This document shows positions 33,782 through 44,332 of a stretch of 64,000 bases of DNA, one piece after another. Every line of letters begins with the position of its first letter. Positions within the stretch are counted from its first letter, which is position 1. The stretch is from Corynespora cassiicola. Its lineage: Eukaryota; Ascomycota; Dothideomycetes; Pleosporales; Corynesporascaceae. A program made the translations under genes and the position numbers. The stretch is from assembly GCA_022059125.1 (NCBI GenBank), contig JAEUWY010000004.1, positions 2,542,001 through 2,606,000 of the forward strand, given 5' to 3'. Under the pieces are notes generated by a model. It was not told the DNA's origin. It searched no databases and worked only from the letters and a program-made list of their open reading frames with translations.

Positions 33782-35450
33782 ATGTCGCACGGATCGCTGC
33801 GCTCTCCCGCTGGGATTTTCATGGCTCATCAATTCATAGATTCGCCTTCTGGGTACGTGAACAGGGTTGTGGAGTTCGCTACTCGATACGTACAGTATGA
33901 ATCGACCGCCGACTTCTTGGCAAAGTGGACAGGACATCTACAGGACGACCGTGCAGAGGACGATGCAAAGAATTGCTTTGTGTGGGCTTGCGATGTGAAG
34001 TCTCATCAGCAAATTCTGTCACGTCCGATTCTCTCACTTGTTACGCTTCAGAATGAGAGCATCACGTTTGCAAGAGCCGGAAAACTGGTGTTCCTTAGAG
34101 GATACCCTTCGCCGCGATGGCTGGCTGCTCTGGGTCATGCATTCCAAGTGGATCCTGAATATTGGAGACGCCACCTCGACTTCTTGGCCATCGCAAACCA
34201 ATCTTTGCCTGAGCATCATCTGCTTCCATCTGCGGCAGGTCGTACCTTCAAAGTACGTGTTGGTACTGTTGGAGAGTGGAGTAGATTTTTTGGATCAGGC
34301 CAGAATATTGGAAGTATGAGACAAGAAGCTGCAAGAGCAATGAATACCTATAAAGCCGCATTGGCTGAAGGACTTTATTGGAAACAAGCCGACTCAATAG
34401 TCCGTCATTACTATCTCCACGACAAAGAACATTTCAGTATCGAGCAAGATGTGACAGTTTACTTACATAGAAGCGGAAGCAACCAATGGGCAGGTGAGAA
34501 CTAAAGGCACATAAGACTATAGATTTATCCTAACTTGCGTAGTCCTGGTATTTTTAGACTGTAGTGAAGACCTATCCTCCAGCCCACAGGGGCCATGGAT
34601 AGGCCGGGCCGAACTGAACGAGAGGTCGAGATTGCTTCCTGTAAATGAGCATGGAGTCAGCATGCAAAAGGTCTGGAACAGTGGTTTCAGTAATGGTTCG
34701 CAGTCTAAAGGAATTGCAAGTGCGAGATTGAGTCAAAGTTTGTCGTCAATCAAGGATAATTATGGCGCTTCACTCGATAACTCTGTGGGCGAGTTGGATC
34801 CATTTTACCTCCTTCACGATTTGTTTCGCAAAATTGCTGCCACTGACTCACAAATCTTGAGCTTGGTCAGTCAGAAAATCAAAAAGAACTCAACGAGAAC
34901 TCAGGGATCCTCAAGTGGACTTGATCACGCATCATCACATTCTGAGCTTCTTTATCTTCAAGACTTCCTTGAACACTGTATCGAAGGACTGCAAGAGAAG
35001 TTGAGTGTGCTTAAAAAGCGTGGTGGTACTTATTGGATACAATCGGAAGGTGACATACTTCCCACCATTTCAGCGGACACAAGATTGCTCATAGAGGACT
35101 TCGAGTATCTTCTCAAGCATGCACATGAAATGGTGGCCAAGATTGATCGCTCCCTCTCCATTTCTATGAGCCTCTCCAACATTATCGAGGCAAAAAGAGG
35201 CATTGAGCAGAACAACACGTTGTTTCGATTTACCATCGTTGCGTCTTTCTACATCCCACTTTCCTTTGTGACATCATTCTTTGGCATGAACTTCAATCAG
35301 TTTGGTACAGGGACACTCAACATCTGGGTATTCTTCATCGTCTCTTTTCCTGTTCTTCTTATCTCTGTCATTGCGCTGTTCTTAAGATGGTCATGGATTG
35401 AAGACATTTACATTCGACTCAGTAATCAGTTTATTCGACGTGGCAGTTAA
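33782..35450 (+). CDS. CorA-like membrane protein with large N-terminal domain
   Basis: Exons 33782-34493 and 34543-35450 encode 539 aa; the intron is 49 bases with a GTGAGA donor, CCTAAC branch site and GCGTAG acceptor. A later ATG (33821) would give 526 aa. The C-terminal 200 residues carry the CorA layout: a long charged helix (HSELLYLQDFLEHCIEGLQE), then IVASFYIPLSFVTSFFGMNF, whose GMN closes the first transmembrane helix, and a second helix (WVFFIVSFPVLLISVIALFL). CorA proteins are pentameric magnesium channels. The N-terminal 300 residues (for example DCSEDLSSSPQGPWIGR) are like those of fungal CorA-like proteins of unknown role. It lies head to head with the NLR gene. Confidence 0.85.
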
Positions 35451-36373
35451 ACTCTAGTTCAACCGGTTGTTGAAATGTTTGATGCATCTCGTTTTTCCAT
35501 AGCATCTTCCCTCCAATCCAACTAGTTTATGGACTCTCCAGAGAACAAGGGCTGGAATACATGCGGATACTGCTGAAGATATAGATTCCCTTTACTCGTG
35601 GCATCAACGCTAACAGACCCCCACTCTTGCTCATATACTTTTCAAAGCCAGGGAAATATTTACTTGAAAGTCATAGGTATATTCAGATCGCATCATCTAC
35701 TCTACTCCCCAACAGCCCGTAGGCTCTTCCCCGGTACTCTTCTCCTAACGCCAAACACTCCTCGCGAGGCCTCGCCTGCGACGCATTCCTCGCCCCCTCT
35801 CACGCTCGACACTGAACCTTCTGCCGCCCAATCCATCCCAAGCGGAGATATGCTGGATCCGACCAAGATAAAAGCAGGAAATAGAGCGCGTTTTAACGCC
35901 ACAAACGAAGCACCAACTTCTATACACGTACATCGGCATCTGGAACTTCCCATGTGCACAAAAAAGAAAAGACAAGCTTTGGAAAACAAAAGACAGAACA
36001 AATAAAATAGACTAGTCGTGACGTGCAATTGCCACTGCGATTGCAGAGCCCCCCCCCAAACCCACCGTCCCACCCCCCCATTTGGAACACAATTCCAAGC
36101 CAAAGAAAATGGAAGTGAAGAGAGAAGTAGACTTCCGTCGCGCCGTGCAGTGTGGATACGAGAAAGGAAAATGGGTGTGTGTATATGTGCAGGATGTTAA
36201 TTACGGTAGAGAGGAAGACAAAGGAGTATAGGAAAATGTGATTATATCGCGTTGAAGCGTGGTCGTGTCCGATGGAGACTGAAAATGGTAAGCAGAAAAA
36301 GGGGGGTGGGATTTCTTCCTTTTTTTCCAAATAGAACAGCCAGAGAATGCAATTACAAGGGAAACTTTTGGTA
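35451..36373. other. Convergent spacer with poly-C tract, 0.9 kb
   Basis: 3' UTRs of the CorA-like and Sec7-PH genes, which end towards each other. It has a run of C with short interruptions at about 36049-36080. Frames here lack coding character. Confidence 0.5.
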
Positions 36374-39300
36374 TCATGCTTCAACGGCCTGGGAGCGTGG
36401 AGTTGCTAGTTCCGCACGTCCCCGGCTAGATTCTTCTTCCGCTTCGTCCTTCACAGGCACCGGTTGATCGCGCTCCTTGACTGGCGATTCCTCTGCTATG
36501 TCACTCATGTCAGATCCATCGTCTGATTTGACCTCGTCGGCCAGTGTAGGTTGGTAATTGGCTGGCGTTATAGTCTGCGAAGAAACGTGTCGTTGCTTGC
36601 GCATATCGACCGAGGATCGGCGAGGAGTTGTTTCCTCAGGCTCATTGATGGTAGGGGCCCTGGGAATCGTAGCGGTGTCGCTGCTCATAATGCTGCCATC
36701 TCTTCCTTCGTTGGGATTTGATTCTTGCATTGCCTCTTGGGCCTGTTTCCTAATCCTCAACCTTTCCTCAGCAGACTGATTGTTCCAGTCAGGACCAAAG
36801 GTGATAACAGAAGCCTTCTTTCCATGAACGGTGAAGCTTCCTTTCCCACGAGTAAGACCCTCGCTCTCCTGGGTATCGTCGCTGAGGACCGTGGAGGCGG
36901 AATCTCTACCCTTGTGGCTGCGGCGGTGGGAGGAGCTACCAGTTTCACGCAAGGTGCGATGTAGGCTTTTCCTGACTCTAGAGCGAGACTCCGGGGAACC
37001 GGTCATGGCGGCAGGGGGTTGATCAGTCTCAGATTCAGAGCCAGGGTCCAGGCGTAGTCCATCAGCGTTTGATGTTTCTGGCGTCCTGGGTTCACGGTCA
37101 CCGTCAACCTGGGGAGGTGTCAAGTAGCCAGCGTCAGATGCTCCGTCTGAGCTCAGAGTATGCCCTCCAACGGTAGAGACGGACTGCCGGTGATCTTGCG
37201 GTGCAAGTCTTGGGGACTGGGCAGCAGAGCTGGCTACCGAAGGACGACGGTGGGAAGATTCGGGAGTGAACGACATGGGTGGGAGATTGAACTGGGCAGA
37301 GGGATGGTTGGGACTCGACTGGCGAGAAGTCTCGGGGGGCGTCTTGAAATTGTCTTCCCCGAAGTCGGTATCTCGAGATGATTTGGTGCCCGGCCGCGCG
37401 GAGGAAGCACTTGGGGAAAGAGGTGGCTTATGGCCGCCGGTGATCGAGCTAGCTTTCGAGCTGAGTCGCGCCAGGCTGCCTATCTTGGAGTTTCTAGTGG
37501 ATTGATGCGGGGAGAGCTGGGGTTGGGGAGATTGAGAGGTGCTTGCGATGCGCTCCATTCTAGATTGACGCTCGTTGGTGCTTTGCTTTTCTTCTTCCAA
37601 CTCGTGCGCTAGAATGTCCCTATGACACTTCATGCGCCATATTTCGATGCGGATCCACTTAAGCTTAGCAGCTAGGCGGCCGGCAGCGTGCACGACTAAT
37701 TCCCTAGTCTTTGGCTGAATGGGCGCTAGAATCTGCAAATGCCTTGCATCTCTCAGACGTGCCTCAAGTTGACGGATCGACTGCTCAATTCTCTCTTCGG
37801 ATTCCTTGATACGCAAGTTCATCAGGTCCCTGCGGGCTGTCACCATTTGCTGCGCAAATTGACTGTCGATTTTGCCGCTTGAAATCGTGACTTCTCCGGT
37901 TGCGGTTGGAATTGTGTTGGTAGAGTGCGAAGATTCCAGATGTCGAATCGCCCGGCTTCGTTGACCTTCGTATAAACCTCCAATCATTCCCCGTGGTCTG
38001 ACTCCTAGCGTCTCGAACGCGGCGGAATAGTTGATCATGGCAAGCCAGTCGTTGAGATCCTTCTCGTTGTCAGCCAAAAACACCTCCTCACCCGCCTTTG
38101 AAAACATGACAAAAGCATTTTTGTGTTTTCTGTACGTATTGTCGACGAGTGCCACTGCGCCGTCCATCGGTATAATGTGGTCTTGCTTGAAGTCCTGGAG
38201 GGGCGGCTGGAATACGACTGGCCCGTTTTCCCCATGCTTCTGATGCTGCTCATGCTGGCTCACCAAACCTTTGGCCCAATTGGAGTTGCGGAATAGCGAG
38301 AGCCCAGAGCGAGTGAGAACGGCACCCCATTCTTGCCAAGGAGATCGTGTCTTCTTGCGTTTTGCATCCTTCCTCCACACCACTCCAACTTTAGTCACGG
38401 GCATTTCCACGATGCCAACGTTCGTGTCCTGTGGATTTTCTTGCGCGGCCTGGGACATGAAAGCCTCGGGCCTGGATCGGGAGGAAACGATCTGAATTAC
38501 ACCGTATTTCGAAAAAGTTCTGTGGAGATTTTTCAACTCGAGGGTTTGGTTCGTTCCAACGTAATCGTAAGGGTCATCGAGGTTCATGACATCTTTAATA
38601 TTAGGTCGAAGGGCGTCCAGCTTGCCTTCGAATATCATGGTATACGGATCAACGGGTTCCTTTGTAGCTTTCCTCGCGGGATCATTCATGGGGCCCTTTA
38701 ACATTGTGCGCTTGCTCTTTCGGGAGGTGATGTGCTTAAGATCAACTTCGTCTTCGATGTGAATGAAGGGTGTGTAGATGATATTGTCGTAAACACAGCC
38801 TAGGACATCTTCAGAAACGCCTTCACAGGACGAGTTCTTGATGTAATCGGCTCGTTGCATCTTCCTCTTGTTGTTCTTGTTGAAGAAGTCGGTATGAAGG
38901 ATGACAATGGAGAAGGAAATGAAATAAGCCTTATCTGTAGCCTGTTAGTATCGTGTGGGCCAGCGCAATTAATTCTGAACATACCCGGACCAATGTAGAT
39001 TCCTGGGTTGCACTCGTGGTATCGATCGGCAAACCCTTGCAATACGCGATCAATCTGTTGAGTCTCTTTGGGCAATTCAACCTGCATAAGCAATTTCCGG
39101 ATTGCCATGTCAATTGGATCGCCGAAAAAGGCAAACTTTCGCATGTAGCTGCGCAGAACTGCTAACATGAACGGATCGTCGGTTTTTGTGAGAAAGCTGG
39201 GGATGGCGCTCTTTTCGATGTTGTTTTCTTCCATGCGCTCCAGATAACGGCCAGGCGTTTCCCCTTCCTCTCTCTTGGGCAACACCAAAGCCTCGCGGCT

Positions 39301-40875
39301 GATGTTCAGCGAGTTCTGGTGGGAAGACAGACCCGGTGTTCCTATAAGGGCATGAGCAGGGGAGCCATGACGAGGGGAGTGCGGTTCAGAGTTCTGACGG
39401 AATCTGGCGCTCAGACTGAACAAATTGCTGAAACTGCTCCTCCCCACCGTCGAGGTCGAATTCCTTCCGCTGGCCGTGTTTGCATACGGAGGTGTAGGGG
39501 GTGGCGCATCGTCAGAGCGCCCGCCGAGAGACCCCATGGTGGACGAGCGGCCCCTCAACCCAAGAAGCTTGGGGCCACCACCTCCACCACCATTGGGCGA
39601 AGAGTGCGTGGAGCGGAAGGATTTGGTGGAGTCGTTGCGAAGCAAGGCGCTCGACCCTGGAGTTGCGAGGTTCATGGAAGCAGCGGCCAGGGCAACATGC
39701 GAAGGAGAGGGTATGGGCGGCGTGCTTGCTTCATTTTCGGCGTCGTGGAGGCGGGAGTGGTTGATGGCGGTCAACGGCGGGCTTTCGCCGTTGGGGGAGT
39801 GGTTAGCAGACCCGGTGCTAACTCCGCTGGTGGAGGCACGTGGCGTGGCGGGGGCAGTATCAGGAAACTCGGGTGGGGATATCTTCACGGGCAGCGGGAA
39901 GAGGGATTGACGTTGCTTGCGTCGGCCAAAATTGAATCTGTTAGAGGTCGACTTGGGGGTTTGCGAGGGTCTGGGCGTGTTCTCGAAGGAGACGTGGCCG
40001 CCAGAGCTTCCATCCGAACGTGACGATTCGGAGGCCCGGGGCCTGGGCAAGGACAGCGAGGGCGTGCCTTCCGCGTTTTCGTGGGGAGATTCGGCAACTG
40101 CTGGGGGCCGCTGGCCCGTCGATAAACGCCCCGGGTCCTCGGTCAGGTCGACCTGACTCTTCTTGAAACCAAAGGGCCCCCGCTTGATATCGGAGCTGCT
40201 CTTCTTGTCCATTGATTTGCGAAGGCTGCTCGGGCGGTCGGTCGACGTCGGATCGAAGGAGCGGCGACGCAGGCTCAGCTGCCCCAGCCGGCCTCGCTTC
40301 TTGGGCATGACCTCGAGCGGGCTCTGCTGGTTTTCGTCGTGCTCAGGGTCCACGACGGTCGGGGCGGTGGTGATGATGGCGGGGGCTGCAATGGCAGGGT
40401 CAGCGCTGGTCTCAACAACGGGGACAGCCAGGTCTGGGGAGGGCATACTGGTCGCGGTGCCCGCATTGTTGGCAGCAGAGGCAGCAGAGGTTGCGGGCAC
40501 CTGGGGGACCGGGGGCGCCTCCTCTTCGGCGTGCTCCTTGGCCTTGACCGACAGCTGCGAGTCGGAGGCATGGCGGAAGCGCATCAGGCTGAAGCGACGC
40601 GTGTACGGGGTGCTCTCCTGCACGGGGGGCGTGGGCGGTGGGCCATCGTGGGATACAGTTGCTGACAGGGCCTGGTCGGCAATGTCGACGTAATCGGGGC
40701 GGGTGCCATCCTCGGACACGGCAGCGCGGGCAGGGCGGTCGGCGGCGAGCAGTTCGGTCGACTTCTTGGGACGCGAGGTCCGGTCGCCGCGAGTGAAGAG
40801 GCCGGCGGGATCGAGAGTGCTGCGGCGCTTGAGGTCACGTTCGCTGCGGTTGGGTCGGAGGGCCCTCAGAGGCAT
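36374..40875 (-). CDS. SYT1: Sec7-PH domain guanine nucleotide exchange factor (Syt1-like)
   Basis: Exons 40875-38985 and 38934-36374 encode 1483 aa across a 50-base intron with GTATGT donor and ACTAAC branch site. The start is the first ATG (MPLRALRPNRSERDLK). A TAG acceptor just upstream at about 40903 (reading DDLLADASAMPL) makes an extra 5' exon likely. A long disordered N-terminus leads to the Sec7 domain at about residues 580-750: ALRKLL-type helix FAFFGDPIDMAIRKLL, the catalytic glutamate in LPKETQQIDRVLQGF, and the join IYIGPDKAYFISFSIVILH. The PH domain follows (VVWRKDAKRKKTRSPWQEWG; FVMFSKAGEEVFLADNEKD), then coiled coil and a Ser-rich tail. Such factors load GTP onto Arf/Arl GTPases at the Golgi; in yeast Syt1 acts on Arl1. 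Confidence 0.85.
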
Positions 40876-41238
40876 TGCGCTCGCGTCGGCTAGCAAGTCA
40901 TCTACGCAGATATCGAGGGCACAGCGCGGGACATGGCACGGTGGAGGAGGGTCGGGGCGGGCGGCGGGCGAGGGTGGGCAGCAGGGCAGCGGGCAGCGAG
41001 GTCAGGTAAGGTAGGGTAGGGCGGGAGTGGTAGCAGGTCAGGATGGGGTCGGAAGTGCCCCGTCGCCAGGTCGTAAGGCTGAGGGCGACCAGGGTGCGGG
41101 CGATGGCAGCGATGGTGGTCTGGGCGAGGCTGGAAGCGGCGCAAGCGTGCACGAAGGCGGATAGTGTGGGCAGCTGTGCAGAGCAGAGAAAGGGGAGCGG
41201 GAGAGGAGAGGCCGCGCGTGCAAGCTGAGGCTCCGAGG

Positions 41239-41315
41239 GCAGAGCAGGATGGGCAGGATGGGCAGGATGAGCGTCTGTCGTTGCGGGCGCTGGCTCTGGC
41301 TCTGGCTCTGGGCGG
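41239..41315. repeat. Minisatellites: GCAGGATGG and CTGGCT units
   Basis: Three to four copies of a 9-base GCAGGATGG-type unit at about 41243-41270, then CTGGCT in tandem from 41290 to about 41312. Seen directly in the sequence. Confidence 0.85.
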
Positions 41316-41450
41316 AGCCGGGGCGCTGTTGGCAAGGTCCACGGTCAGTACCTGGACTTCACAACAGCAGTGCTGCCGGCGCCACAGCAGGCTTTGGACA
41401 TGCCGGACGGGCTGGACGGGCTGACGCGAGCGCTGGCCTGGCGCGTCGTC

Positions 41451-41490
41451 GTGGCTCCAAGTGGCTCCAAGTGGCTCCAAGTGGCTGGGA
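41451..41490. repeat. Tandem repeat of GTGGCTCCAA, 10-base unit
   Basis: Three perfect copies of GTGGCTCCAA and a partial fourth. The unit is not a multiple of three, so the array reads differently in each copy. Confidence 0.9.
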
Positions 41491-41542
41491 CACGCCGCCC
41501 ATGCATGCCGTATGGCTGCACCGTGGCCGGCCCTGCGCGCTC

Positions 41543-41682
41543 CGCTGGCTCTGGCTCTGGCTCTGGCTCTGGCGCCCCAGGGCCGCCCCAGGGCCTGGCA
41601 GTGCGGGCGGTGCGGGCGGTGCGGTCCCCCTCTGGCGGTGCTGTCCCCTCTGGCGGTGCTGGCGGTGCTGGCGGTGCTGGCC
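41543..41682. repeat. Tandem repeats: CTGGCT, GTGCGGGCG and GCGGTGCTG units
   Basis: CTGGCT repeats at about 41543-41571 (a second copy of the array near 41290). GTGCGGGCG is repeated at about 41601-41622. GCGGTGCTG is in tandem to about 41680. Seen directly. Confidence 0.85.
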
Positions 41683-41874
41683 CTGCTCTGCTGCCTCGCC
41701 TTAGTCAGCCCCAGCAACCCGTCGCCATCGCCGTCGCATCGCCATCGCCAGGCATCGCCAGCCCTCCGTCCACGGCGTGTCGCACCCCCACCCAGCGTTT
41801 GCTGGCGCTCCCAATTCCAGGTTTCGTTCCTTTTTGCCGTTGCCGCGCATTGTTTCTTCGGATCCACCGCCGCC

Positions 41875-43666
41875 ATGCGCTCGGCCTCGTTCGCTGTGCT
41901 GAGCCTGCTGCTCCTGGGCCCGTCGCTGATAGCGGCCGCCCCGCACGAATCCACACGATATCCCCATGATTTCACCACCGCGCCGCCCGCCCGCAACAAC
42001 CACCCCCCGCGGCCCTGGCGCAGGCTGTCCGACGCCATCATCCGCAAGATATGGCGCGTCCCCGGCAAGCACCAAAACTCCTTGGTCCTGCACAGCGGCG
42101 CCATCGGTGACGTGACGGGCGAGACGGAGACGCCAGGCCAGGAGCTGGTTGCCCGATATGGCGACGACCTAGTGCTGCGTTTCTACATCCGCACGGCCCA
42201 CGAGGCCTCCAAGCTCGCCGAGGCTTCTCGCATCCTGTTTCTGGATGTGTGGGAGTTCAACGAGGATTGGGTCGATATCCGCATAGCAAAGGATGTGGTG
42301 AGTCCGCCCGCCCGGCACGTTGCCGGCCCCATGCTAACCTTGCCCACTACAGGTGCCCTCATTGCTTGGCCTGCTGCCCCAATCGCTCCGCACTTCCCAC
42401 GTGGCTCTTATGCAGAATCTCGATCTTGCCAATGCCATCTTCGACACATATCCCTCCATACCTGATGCCACACAGTCACATGATGGACATCGTCCTTACT
42501 CGCCCAATCTCCAGCCCGCACCCCAATCTGGGAAGGGCCACCCATTCTTCCGGGACTATCAGCCCATGTCGGTCATCAACCCGTGGATGAACCTCATGGC
42601 CTCCATGTTCAGCACCCATGTCCGTCGCATCAACGTAGGCATTACCTACGAGGGCCGCGACATCCCCGCTCTGCGCGTGGGAGTACACCCAACCAATGAC
42701 GATCAGCCCACCACCCCACGAAAGACCATTCTCATAACTGGTGGATCGCACGCCAGGGAATGGATCTCAGTTAGCACCGTCAACTATCTTGCCTGGAGCC
42801 TCATCAATTCCTATGGTAAGATCCATACCGTGACCAAGATGCTTGAAAACTTCGACTTTGTCTTTGTCCCCACCTTGAATCCCGACGGCTACGTTTACTC
42901 GTGGGAAAATGACCGCCTATGGAGGAAGAATCGTCAGCCGACCAGCCTGCGGTTTTGCCATGGCGTCGACCTGGACCGCAGCTACTCATTCGAATGGGCT
43001 GGCGATATGGCCGGCTCAATAAACCCGTGCAGCGAATCCTTCCCGGGTGATGCGCCCTTTGATGGCGTCGAAGCTAGACATTTCGCCGAGTGGGCAAAGA
43101 ATGAGACGGAGAACAACAATGTCGATTTCCTGGGACTGCTGGACCTGCATTCTTACTCTCAACAGATTTTGTATCCATACTCGTATTCCTGCTACGAAGA
43201 ACCCCCCACCATTGAAGACCTAGAGGAGTTGGCCATCGGTTTGGCCAAAGCCATCCGCATCTCGCGCAAAGGACATCCGTACAAGGTCACCTCGGCATGC
43301 GAAGGAAACGTCGCCATGTCAAAGGACCCCAAGGACAAGAAAGATCGCATTGTTCTCCCGCGCATAGAAGCTAGCGGGGGGAGCTTATTGGACTGGTTTT
43401 ACCACGAGTTGAAAGTGAAATTCGCCTACCAGATCAAGCTGCGTGATACCGGAAGCTATGGCTTCTTGCTGCCCAAGGAAAACATTGTCCCCACCGGAGA
43501 GGAGATACTCGATGCTGTCCTGTACTTTGGCCGCTTTATGCTTGGAGACGTCGGATTTGCCCTCGAGGAAGAGCCCGTCGTCGAGCTCAAGAAGCCCTCG
43601 GCCGACGCTGACGATGCTGAGCATGACGAAGAGAGCGATTGGGAAGATTCCCCGCTGGAGCTATGA
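41875..43666 (+). CDS. ECM14: Ecm14-like metallocarboxypeptidase family protein, probable pseudoenzyme
   Basis: Exons 41875-42297 and 42353-43666 encode 578 aa; the intron is 55 bases with GTGAGT donor and GCTAAC branch site. A signal peptide covers about residues 1-22 ([17 protein letters not shown]), and a propeptide-like region precedes the M14 domain. Zinc ligands are in place: H274 and E277 in [10 protein letters not shown], and H407 in [27 protein letters not shown] is also conserved. The residue that should be the catalytic glutamate is lysine: YQIKLRDTG with K503, where active enzymes have an E before [15 protein letters not shown] replaces the usual DLNRNW. This matches Ecm14, an inactive family member linked to the cell wall and vacuole in yeast. 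Confidence 0.9.
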
Positions 43667-43927
43667 TAGCGCTAACACTGTTTCATTTTCATTTGTATCA
43701 ATAGTTCCGTAGGGATTGTAATGCATATCCGATTGACCCAGGGCCATTTAGCGGGGAATGGAGAAGGAGGCTGTTTCACTAATCACTTGGTTTTCATGCA
43801 TCGTTTATCAGAATGGAAGATTGTGTTGGTAAAGAATTTGTACCAAACACTCGAGTAAGAAAGCACGCACATGGCTTAGCGCAATGACAATCCTACGGAG
43901 GATCTTGTCTTCACCTCGGAGGCGAAA
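43667..43927. other. 3' flank of the Ecm14 gene
   Basis: 3' UTR and spacer with no coding signal. Confidence 0.4.
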
Positions 43928-44299
43928 CTAGTTGGGAGTTTCGGCGGTAAACATCTGGGCAAATAGGCATTTGCGTCCAATCAAAACCCGTATACTCCCA
44001 TGATCAGGACCAACCAGTGAATAGGCGACTGTGCCACCAAGCACAAAGTCCAATGCATGCATGTTCATCTCATATATACAACCCCTTTTCGAATCTAAGA
44101 ACGCTGATCGTGTCTCATCATCATCGTAAGTTCCGACCCATGTGTTGGACTTGAACAAGTTTTCGGGGAGTACAAGTGCTTTGCCCCAATGCATACTGTA
44201 TGTCGACGGAGTTCTCGAGCAAGACCCATTCAGCTTGCCAAAAGTTTCGAAACATAGGGACAGAATGTATACTAAGTTCTGCTTCCTGCAGTTCTCCAT
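43928..44299 (-). CDS. Possible small orphan protein, 123 aa
   Basis: A frame from an ATG (MENCRKQNLVYILSLCFETF) to a stop at 43928. Its composition is moderately protein-like, with a short hydrophobic N-terminus, four cysteines and an SNTWVGTYDDDETRSAFLD segment. Its 5' end lies within 35 bases of the rhodopsin-fold gene, so the two would be divergent with almost no promoter. It could instead be a chance frame or a relic. No family recognised. Confidence 0.25.
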   Translation of the reverse strand: MENCRKQNLVYILSLCFETFGKLNGSCSRTPSTYSMHWGKALVLPENLFKSNTWVGTYDDDETRSAFLDSKRGCIYEMNMHALDFVLGGTVAYSLVGPDHGSIRVLIGRKCLFAQMFTAETPN

Positions 44300-44332
44300 C
44301 ACCAATGCTATAGTTTGGGCAAGAAGTCCATC

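Larger units (their letters stand above)
40876..41874. promoter_or_regulatory. GC-rich divergent region between Sec7-PH and Ecm14 genes
   Basis: About 1 kb between two outward-facing genes, strongly GC-rich and open in several frames on both strands. It contains the clustered minisatellites listed separately. It probably includes the 5' end and first intron of the Sec7-PH gene. Confidence 0.5.

Noticed and set aside
36049..36080. C-rich run considered as a telomere-like or CRISPR-like repeat
   Set aside because: Only a homopolymer-rich 3' UTR tract; no regular unit or spacers.
41461..41874. Long 5' extension of the Ecm14 frame
   Set aside because: Low-complexity translation of minisatellites. 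The ATG at 41875 opens a proper signal peptide.
40902..42104. 400-aa open frame on the minus strand
   Set aside because: It runs antisense through the Ecm14 first exon and the GC-rich minisatellites. High GC removes stop codons in several frames, and the translation is repetitive Arg/Ala/Pro without any domain.
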